Source of the DNA: Caulobacteraceae bacterium
Lineage (GTDB): Bacteria > Pseudomonadota > Alphaproteobacteria > Caulobacterales > Caulobacteraceae
NCBI GenBank assembly: GCA_030151985.1
Contig: JASLDZ010000270.1
Coordinates: 1 to 6,408 of the forward strand
Reading direction: 5' to 3'
DNA length: 6,408 nt
Below are positions 1-4,283 of the stretch, piece after piece. A model generated the notes under the pieces. The model did not search any database. It worked only from the letters and a program-made list of their open reading frames with translations, and was not told the origin of the DNA. Made by a program: the position numbers and the translations under genes. Each line of letters starts with the position of its first letter. The first letter of the stretch is position 1.

Positions 1-348
1 TTGGTCTTCACGTTCCTGGGCATCGTGGCGGCGCTGAGCGAGGCGGTCGCCCAGCTGGCGGCGGGCGGCGGGACGGGCGCGGCGGCGGAGGCTTCGCTCC
101 TGGGCCTCCTGGCGATCGCGGCGACGAAGTTCTGGACCTCGATCGCGGGCGTGCTCACCTCCATCGTGCTGCGGGTGGTGGCGCGGAGCTGGCGCAAGCG
201 GATCGACGGGCTGGAGGAGGACCTCTTCGCCACGCTCGACGCCAGCGTCGACCTGCTCTCGCCGCAGCGGGTGATGGTCGACCAGTTGCGGACCCTCTCG
301 CGCATCGAGGAGGCCCTGGCCAAGCTCGAGCCGCGCGCGGCGGCGTAA
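1..348 (+). CDS. C-terminal part of a MotA/TolQ/ExbB-family proton-channel subunit, ZorA-like (5' truncated by the window)
   Basis: The frame is open from base 1 to the TAA at 346-348. The gene starts upstream of the window: the first codon, TTG, reads as an internal Leu in the middle of a membrane helix. Two hydrophobic helices are visible (about residues 1-20 and 33-61), separated by a Gly/Ala-rich loop, then a basic stop-transfer patch (RSWRKR, 62-67) and a helical tail of about 50 residues with coiled-coil character. The helix pair (FTFLGIVAAL, and KFWTSIAGVLTSIV) matches the last two helices of MotA/TolQ/ExbB/ZorA proteins. Thr4 and Thr46 sit where the polar channel-lining Thr residues of TolQ/ExbB are found. 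The MotB-like partner starts 3 bases downstream, so the two should form an inner-membrane stator driven by proton flow. ZorA is my preferred relative because of the partner gene, but canonical ZorA has a cytoplasmic tail of several hundred residues and this one is short. A generic ExbB/MotA-type subunit is the alternative. Confidence 0.75.
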   Translation: MVFTFLGIVAALSEAVAQLAAGGGTGAAAEASLLGLLAIAATKFWTSIAGVLTSIVLRVVARSWRKRIDGLEEDLFATLDASVDLLSPQRVMVDQLRTLSRIEEALAKLEPRAAA

Positions 349-351
349 GCG

Positions 352-1236
352 ATGAAGGGTCGCCGCAGAAGCTCCGCCGAGCTGGACGAGGCGGAGAGCT
401 ACTACATCTCCATGACCGACATGCTGGTCGGCGTGCTGTTCATCTTCATCATCCTGCTCAGCTTCTTCGCCCTGCAGTTCCGCACCCAGACGCAGGCGCT
501 GACCTCGGCCAAGGACGCGCAGACGGCCACCCTCCTGAAGATCGCCACGGCGCTGGAGAAGGTCCCCGCGACGCTGGAGGTCGACCGCGGCAAGCGCGTC
601 GTCTGCATCCCCGCCTCGGTTCTGGTCGCGGGCGGCGCGCCTGGCGAGGGCGACCGGCGATGCTTCGCCTTCTCCGAGTCGGTGCTGACCGAGGCGCAGC
701 GCGCGAGCGCGAAGGCGGAGGCCGTGCGCAAGAGCTTCGTCGACCAGGTCACCGCCGACATCGCCTCGGCCGCCCCGGACGTGCCCGCCACCAGCGACGG
801 ATCGAGCCTGGTCTTCGCCGCCGACAAGCTGTTCCAGCCGGGAAGCGCGCAGCTGTCGGATGCGGGGGTGCAGACCGCCCAGCGCGTGGCCGAGGTGCTG
901 GCGGGCCGGCTGCCCTGCTACGGCTACGGCGCGCCCACGACCGCCGACTGCTCGAAGTCGCCGAAGATGGCGGTTGTGAACGTCGCGGGACAGGCGGGCT
1001 TCGACGCCTTCACCCAGTCGGGTCGCGCGGCGGTGGCGTTGTCGCTCGACCGCTCGGTCGCCTTCCACGACGCCCTGGTGAAGGCGCAGCCGGTGCTCGG
1101 CCAGATCCGCAACTCGGCCGCCGCCCAGGGCAGCCAGCCCCTGCTGCGTGTGTCGACCTACGGACAGTCGCAGACCGCCGCGCCGGCGCCGGGCACGGGG
1201 CAGACCATCAGCATCCAGTTCAACATGGCCGAGTGA
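352..1236 (+). CDS. Single-pass MotB/OmpA-like stator partner, ZorB-like
   Basis: This 294-residue protein starts at an ATG 3 bases after the stop of the channel gene. There is no clear Shine-Dalgarno site, which fits translational coupling. It has a short basic and acidic cytoplasmic N-terminus, then one membrane helix at about residues 24-42. Asp23 (YYISMTDML) lies at the start of the helix, the position of the proton-carrying Asp of MotB and ZorB. A helical linker (45-130) leads to a periplasmic OmpA-like domain (about 150-292): strand SLVFAADKLFQPGSAQLSD, helix, a loop at 187-220, the LSLDRS helix (230-235), and a final strand ISIQFNM that resembles the RIDIRF-type end of the family. The usual GHTD peptidoglycan-binding loop reads GQAG (213-216). 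Four cysteines (85, 104, 189, 200) lie in the predicted periplasmic part. With its neighbour it should form a proton-driven inner-membrane complex anchored to the cell wall. Zorya defence is an inference; a generic OmpA/MotB stator is the alternative. Confidence 0.8.
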   Translation: MKGRRRSSAELDEAESYYISMTDMLVGVLFIFIILLSFFALQFRTQTQALTSAKDAQTATLLKIATALEKVPATLEVDRGKRVVCIPASVLVAGGAPGEGDRRCFAFSESVLTEAQRASAKAEAVRKSFVDQVTADIASAAPDVPATSDGSSLVFAADKLFQPGSAQLSDAGVQTAQRVAEVLAGRLPCYGYGAPTTADCSKSPKMAVVNVAGQAGFDAFTQSGRAAVALSLDRSVAFHDALVKAQPVLGQIRNSAAAQGSQPLLRVSTYGQSQTAAPAPGTGQTISIQFNMAE

Positions 1237-1246
1237 GGCGGAGGCG

Positions 1247-2452
1247 TCAGGCCAGGCGGGGGCGCAGCGCCGCCTCCACGCTCCCGCCCGCGTAGAGCAG
1301 GCCTTCGACGCCCGCGGCCTGCGCCGCCTGCATGTCGCTCGGCTTGTCCCCGACCATGACGCTGCCCGCGCGATCCACCGGCCAGCGGGCCATCAGGTCG
1401 AGCAGCATACCGGGCGCGGGCTTTCGCCAAGCGCAGGCCTTGGCGTAGCCGGGCGCGGTCCCGTCCGGATGGTGCGGGCAGTAGCGGATGTCGTCGAGGT
1501 GCGCGCCGCGGCGGCGAAGCTCGGCCTGCAGGCGCGCATGGAAGGCGCACACCTGCGCCTCTCCGTAGAGCCCGCGCGCCACGCCCGCCTGGTTGGTGAC
1601 CAGGAAGGCGAAGCGGCCGGCGTCGTTGGCCGCCTTCACCGCCTCGACTGCGCCCGGCATCCACTCCAGCGCGTTCGGATCGTGGGTGTAGCCGTGGTCG
1701 ACGTTCAGCACGCCGTCGCGGTCGAAGAAGACGGCGGGGCGGCGCAGGCTCCGAGGCACGACGGTCCGCGCCGCCTCCAAGGCGTCCGGCACGCCGATGT
1801 CGAGGAAGAAGCCCTTCTGCTCGCGCGCCCGCACCCGGCCCGACGCGGCCAGCGCCGGGAGCACGTCGCGCTCGAACGAGCCTTCCGTCGGGCAGGCTTC
1901 GGCCGCGCGGCGGTGCAGCAGGTAGACGCCGCCATTGATCAGGCCGCCGCCCGCGTCGCCGCGCTCGGCGAAGCCCGTGACGCGCTCGCCGTCCGTACGC
2001 ACCACGCCGAACCGCGAGGCGTCGGATTCACGTCGGAGGGAGAGCACCACGTCGGCGTCGCCGTCGTCGGCGAGCAGGAGGTCGAGCCAGTTGAAGTCGA
2101 ACAGGCTGTCGCCGTTCAGCAGCAGCACCCGCTCGTCCATGCGCCCCGCCGCGAAGCGCAGCGCGCCGCCGGTGCCGAGCGGCCGCGGCTCCACCGCCAC
2201 CTCCACCTCGAGCCCGGCCGGCGCGAGGTCGTGCGCGCGCTCCCGCACGGCCTCGGCCCGATGGCCCGCCAGGAGCAGCACGCGGGTGAAGTCGAAGCGC
2301 GCGACGTGCCGCAGCAGGTAGGAGAGGAACGGCCGCCTCCCGACGTCCACCAGCGGCTTGGGCAAGCCGCCCGTGAGCTCTCCCAGCCGCGTCCCTAGCC
2401 CGCCCACCAGCACCACCGCCTGCTCCGGCGCGGGCGGCAGGTCCGGGGTCAC
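1247..2452 (-). CDS. hddC-gmhB: Fused heptose-1-phosphate nucleotidyltransferase (HddC-like) and heptose-bisphosphate phosphatase (GmhB-like)
   Basis: The protein has 401 residues and starts at a GTG whose last two bases belong to the TGA stop of the kinase gene (GTGA overlap). No closer Met exists before residue 105 and the first domain begins at once, so this start is well supported. Residues 11-232 are a nucleotidyltransferase: GGLGTRL (17-23), PKP with Lys32, LGTGGAL (92-98), NGDS with Asp115 for metal binding, GGGLINGG (168-175) and FLDIGVP (216-222). Residues 240-400 are a HAD phosphatase: FFDRDG with nucleophile Asp244 and acid/base Asp246, TNQAG with Thr286, RKP with Lys344, and GDKPSD with Asp369 and Asp373. 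The zinc loop keeps Cys325, His327 and Cys340 but has Trp342 where GmhB has its last Cys. By family knowledge, GmhB removes the C7 phosphate of heptose-1,7-bisphosphate and HddC adds GMP to the resulting heptose-1-phosphate. GDP rather than another nucleotide is inferred from the HddA neighbour. Confidence 0.9.
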   Translation of the reverse strand: MTPDLPPAPEQAVVLVGGLGTRLGELTGGLPKPLVDVGRRPFLSYLLRHVARFDFTRVLLLAGHRAEAVRERAHDLAPAGLEVEVAVEPRPLGTGGALRFAAGRMDERVLLLNGDSLFDFNWLDLLLADDGDADVVLSLRRESDASRFGVVRTDGERVTGFAERGDAGGGLINGGVYLLHRRAAEACPTEGSFERDVLPALAASGRVRAREQKGFFLDIGVPDALEAARTVVPRSLRRPAVFFDRDGVLNVDHGYTHDPNALEWMPGAVEAVKAANDAGRFAFLVTNQAGVARGLYGEAQVCAFHARLQAELRRRGAHLDDIRYCPHHPDGTAPGYAKACAWRKPAPGMLLDLMARWPVDRAGSVMVGDKPSDMQAAQAAGVEGLLYAGGSVEAALRPRLA

Positions 2453-3501
2453 GGCACGCGCCAGCCGGTGGCGCCCTCCAGGCTGAAACTCACGGGAGAG
2501 GGCTCCCCGCCTTCCGCCTTCAGCGCGCGCATCACGTCGCTGCGGCGCGCCGGGTCGCACAGGAACATGACGAAGCCGCCGCCGCCCGCGCCGGAGACCT
2601 TGCCGCTGAGCGCCCCCGCCGCGTGCGCCGCGCTCCACATGCGGTCGATCGCGGGAGTGGTGACCATGGACGAGGTCGCCTTCTTGGCCGCCCACGACCG
2701 ATCCATGACCCGACCCATGGCCGTCACGTCGCCGCGCAGCATGGCGAGCTTCATCTCGACGGCGTCCTCCTTCAGCCGGTGCATGCCCTCCATGGCGGCC
2801 GCCTTGCGGTCGGCGACGTGGGCGATCTGGTCGGAGATGATCGCGTCGCTGCGTCGGGACTGCCCGGTGAAGGCGACCACCAGCGAGGCCTGCATCTCGT
2901 TCAGCACCGGGGCGGAGAGGCGCAAGGGGTTCACGATCACGCGGTCCCCCGGAAGGAACTCGATGAAGTTCACGCCTCCGAAGGCGGCGGCGTACTGGTC
3001 CTGGCGGCCGCCCGCGAGCTTCAGGTCCTCCCGCTCGATGCGGAACGCCAGGTGCGCCACGTCGTAGCCGCCAAGCGGCAGGTCCAGCGCGACGCGGAAC
3101 GCCTCCACCATGGCCACCACCAGCGCGGAGGAGGAGCCGAGGCCGGATCCCGGCGGCGCGTCGATCATCGTCTGCAGCGCCAGCGGCGGCACGGCGCCGC
3201 CCATGAACTCGCGCGCGATGCGAAGGCAGACCGCGCGGTGGAGGCCGAGCGGCCCCTCCAGGGTCAGCGTCTGCGGCTCGGCGGTCTCGCAATGGTCCAG
3301 GTCGCAGGCGCGCAGCACGACGCGGTCGCCGCCCAGCGTCAGGCTGGCGTAGGCGTGGCGCTCGATGGTCGCATTCAGCACCGCGCCGCCGTAGAGGTCG
3401 CAGTAGGGGGAGAGGTCGGTGCCGCCGCCGGCCAGCCCCAGCCGCAGCGGCGCGCGGGCGCGGACCTTCACCGGGGCGTGAGGCGGGCGGACGTCCGGCA
3501 T
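2449..3501 (-). CDS. hddA: D-glycero-alpha-D-manno-heptose-7-phosphate kinase (GHMP family)
   Basis: The protein has 350 residues, close to the usual HddA length of about 340. It starts at an ATG with a good Shine-Dalgarno AGGAAG (3507-3512) 5 bases upstream. All three GHMP kinase motifs are visible: the N-terminal substrate-side motif PLRLGLAGGGTDL (18-30), the ATP-binding loop PPGSGLGSSSA (116-126), and the C-terminal SGAGGGGF (303-310). The GGGTDL and DLYGG arrangement is typical of the HddA/sugar-1-kinase branch rather than galactokinase or homoserine kinase. It would phosphorylate C1 of heptose-7-phosphate in the cytoplasm, giving the 1,7-bisphosphate used by the phosphatase domain encoded immediately downstream. 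The GTGA overlap with that gene indicates one operon and coupled translation. The substrate is inferred from the family plus the neighbour; another GHMP sugar kinase (for example fucokinase-like) is a less likely alternative. Confidence 0.9.
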   Translation of the reverse strand: MPDVRPPHAPVKVRARAPLRLGLAGGGTDLSPYCDLYGGAVLNATIERHAYASLTLGGDRVVLRACDLDHCETAEPQTLTLEGPLGLHRAVCLRIAREFMGGAVPPLALQTMIDAPPGSGLGSSSALVVAMVEAFRVALDLPLGGYDVAHLAFRIEREDLKLAGGRQDQYAAAFGGVNFIEFLPGDRVIVNPLRLSAPVLNEMQASLVVAFTGQSRRSDAIISDQIAHVADRKAAAMEGMHRLKEDAVEMKLAMLRGDVTAMGRVMDRSWAAKKATSSMVTTPAIDRMWSAAHAAGALSGKVSGAGGGGFVMFLCDPARRSDVMRALKAEGGEPSPVSFSLEGATGWRVP

Positions 3502-3506
3502 CGGCG

Positions 3507-3512
3507 CTTCCT
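3507..3512 (-). promoter_or_regulatory. Shine-Dalgarno site of hddA
   Basis: On the - strand it reads AGGAAG, 5 bases before the ATG at 3501. It fixes the kinase start and is the best ribosome binding site in the operon, in contrast to the coupled GTG start of the next gene, which has none. Confidence 0.7.
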
Positions 3513-3562
3513 GCTCGATCGCGACGGCGGCGCCAAGCGGCGGGGCGGCGCGACCGAAGCCC

Positions 3563-3835
3563 TCAGCGGAACAGGCCGGACAGCATGCCGCCCTGGCCCG
3601 CCGCGCTCAGCACCACGAGGCAGGTGGCGGCGACGATGATCAGGCGCATCAGCGTCTTCTCGAGCGCGGTGGTCTCGCGCGCGGTGAAGGCGGCGGCGAC
3701 GCGTTCCTGCAGGCGTCGCGGCTCGTTGGCCTGCGGGGCCTGGCCCTCCGCCTCGCGGAGCGCACGCGGACGAAGCTGCGGCCGGGGCGGGGCGGCTTCG
3801 GCCAGGGGCGAGGGCTTGCGGGCGGGTGCGGCCAT
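3563..3835 (-). CDS. Small single-pass membrane protein of unknown function, first gene of the heptose operon
   Basis: I do not recognise this 90-residue protein. It starts at an ATG with a GGAG Shine-Dalgarno (3843-3846) 7 bases upstream. The first 40 residues are rich in Pro, Ala and Arg and probably disordered. Residues 40-61 form a likely amphipathic helix (LQERVAAAFTARE). Residues 62-80 are a hydrophobic segment (MRLIIVAATCLVVLS) that would span the membrane, followed by a short Gly-rich end (GGMLSGLFR). No signal peptide is visible, so a cytoplasmic N-terminus with a C-terminal anchor is likely. It ends 61 bases before hddA on the same strand, so co-transcription is plausible and a role near surface-glycan synthesis is possible, but only by association. 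Overlapping frames on both strands are open too. The good ribosome site, the coherent membrane segment and the operon position favour this one. Confidence 0.65.
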   Translation of the reverse strand: MAAPARKPSPLAEAAPPRPQLRPRALREAEGQAPQANEPRRLQERVAAAFTARETTALEKTLMRLIIVAATCLVVLSAAGQGGMLSGLFR

Positions 3836-3914
3836 GGGAGGTCTCCGTCACCCGATCTACGCGCGCTGTGGTGAAGGCTTCGTTGCGCCGCGGCCGATCG
3901 CGGACTTAACCCAA
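3836..3914. promoter_or_regulatory. Divergent intergenic region between the heptose operon and the PilZ gene
   Basis: These 79 bases separate two divergently transcribed genes and must hold both promoters unless one lies inside a gene. On the - strand a weak pair resembling the alphaproteobacterial housekeeping promoter can be read: TTCACC (3870-3875) and GTAGATC (3854-3860), with spacing shorter than usual. On the + strand a TTAACC (3906-3911) lies 3 bases before the PilZ ATG chosen here. It matches a CtrA-type half-site, and TTAA is otherwise almost absent from this GC-rich window. No second half-site at the proper spacing is seen. Exact promoter positions are tentative. Confidence 0.35.
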
Positions 3915-4217
3915 ATGATACGCGCGCGCGGCATGGTGCGCCTCATGGGCACCTACGCGCGATCCCGACCCGATCCGCTCGACCGGCGGATCTCCGACCG
4001 CTCGCAAACCGACTTGAAGGCGGTGGTGAAGCTTGAGGGCGCCGACCTGCCGTGCGCGATCCGCGACCGGTCGGCCGGAGGCGCCCGGATCGTGCTGAAG
4101 TCCGACCATCCCCTGCCCGAGAGCTTCCTGCTGGTGGAGCTGAAGAGCGGCCGCCAGCACCAGGCGAAGCTGATCTGGACCGACAAGCGCCAGGCGGGCG
4201 TGCGCCTCCTCGACTGA
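3915..4217 (+). CDS. Small PilZ-domain protein, probable c-di-GMP receptor
   Basis: With the start chosen here the protein has 100 residues and is almost entirely one PilZ domain (about 24-100). Both ligand motifs are intact: RxxxR as RISDR (25-29) and DxSxxG as DRSAGG (51-56). Between and after them are the short beta strands expected of the barrel (KAVVKLEG, GARIVLKS, SFLLVEL, HQAKLIWTD, QAGVRLLD). Such proteins bind cyclic di-GMP in the cytoplasm and pass the signal to a partner, often one controlling motility, adhesion or exopolysaccharide. There is no output domain, so it would act through protein contacts. The start is uncertain: ATG at 3915, 3933 (94 residues) or 3945 (90 residues) all leave the domain whole and none has a clear Shine-Dalgarno, so leaderless translation is possible. 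It diverges from the heptose operon, which hints at, but does not prove, a link between c-di-GMP and surface glycan. Confidence 0.85.
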   Translation: MIRARGMVRLMGTYARSRPDPLDRRISDRSQTDLKAVVKLEGADLPCAIRDRSAGGARIVLKSDHPLPESFLLVELKSGRQHQAKLIWTDKRQAGVRLLD

Positions 4218-4227
4218 GCTCCCGCTT

Positions 4228-4240
4228 GCGGCCTAGCCGC
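4228..4240 (+). terminator. Short GC hairpin after the PilZ gene, weak terminator candidate
   Basis: GCGGC (4228-4232), loop CTA, GCCGC (4236-4240) form a perfect 5-bp stem 10 bases after the PilZ stop. No T-run follows, so it is not a standard intrinsic terminator. The 66-base gap to the next gene (4218-4283) otherwise shows only an AAGGGG (4270-4275) that can serve as the ribosome site of the hydrolase. Confidence 0.25.
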
Positions 4241-4283
4241 GCCTGCGCCACGCTCCCGCGCGCAACGCGAAGGGGCTGAAGGC

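Noticed and set aside
1..3. TTG at the first base as the start codon of the channel gene
   Set aside because: The visible protein begins in the middle of a membrane helix typical of the third MotA/TolQ helix, so the gene is cut by the window.
1237..1277. A terminator between the convergent ZorB-like and HddC-GmhB genes
   Set aside because: GGAGGCG (1240-1246) can pair with CGCCTCC (1271-1277), but the loop is 24 bases, the right arm lies inside the coding region and no T-run follows. The evidence is too weak to list it as a feature.
1148..2398. A 416-codon open frame on the + strand opposite the HddC-GmhB gene
   Set aside because: Its translation is Arg/Ala/His-rich without motifs, and it runs across the end of the ZorB-like gene and opposite a well-defined two-domain enzyme. 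It is a GC-driven shadow.
2453..3292. An N-terminal extension of the HddC-GmhB frame into the kinase gene
   Set aside because: The frame stays open upstream, but the residues are Arg/Gly-rich shadow of the kinase. The nucleotidyltransferase fold begins directly after the GTG at 2452, which overlaps the kinase stop as GTGA.
3468..3851. A 127-codon - strand frame overlapping the small membrane protein and the start of hddA
   Set aside because: It is Arg/Pro/Ala-rich with no hydrophobic or domain signal. The 90-residue frame has a better ribosome site and a coherent membrane helix.
3834..3914. A longer PilZ protein starting at ATG 3834
   Set aside because: It would overlap the start codon of the divergent small gene and consume the whole intergenic region. 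It has no Shine-Dalgarno and adds residues outside the domain.
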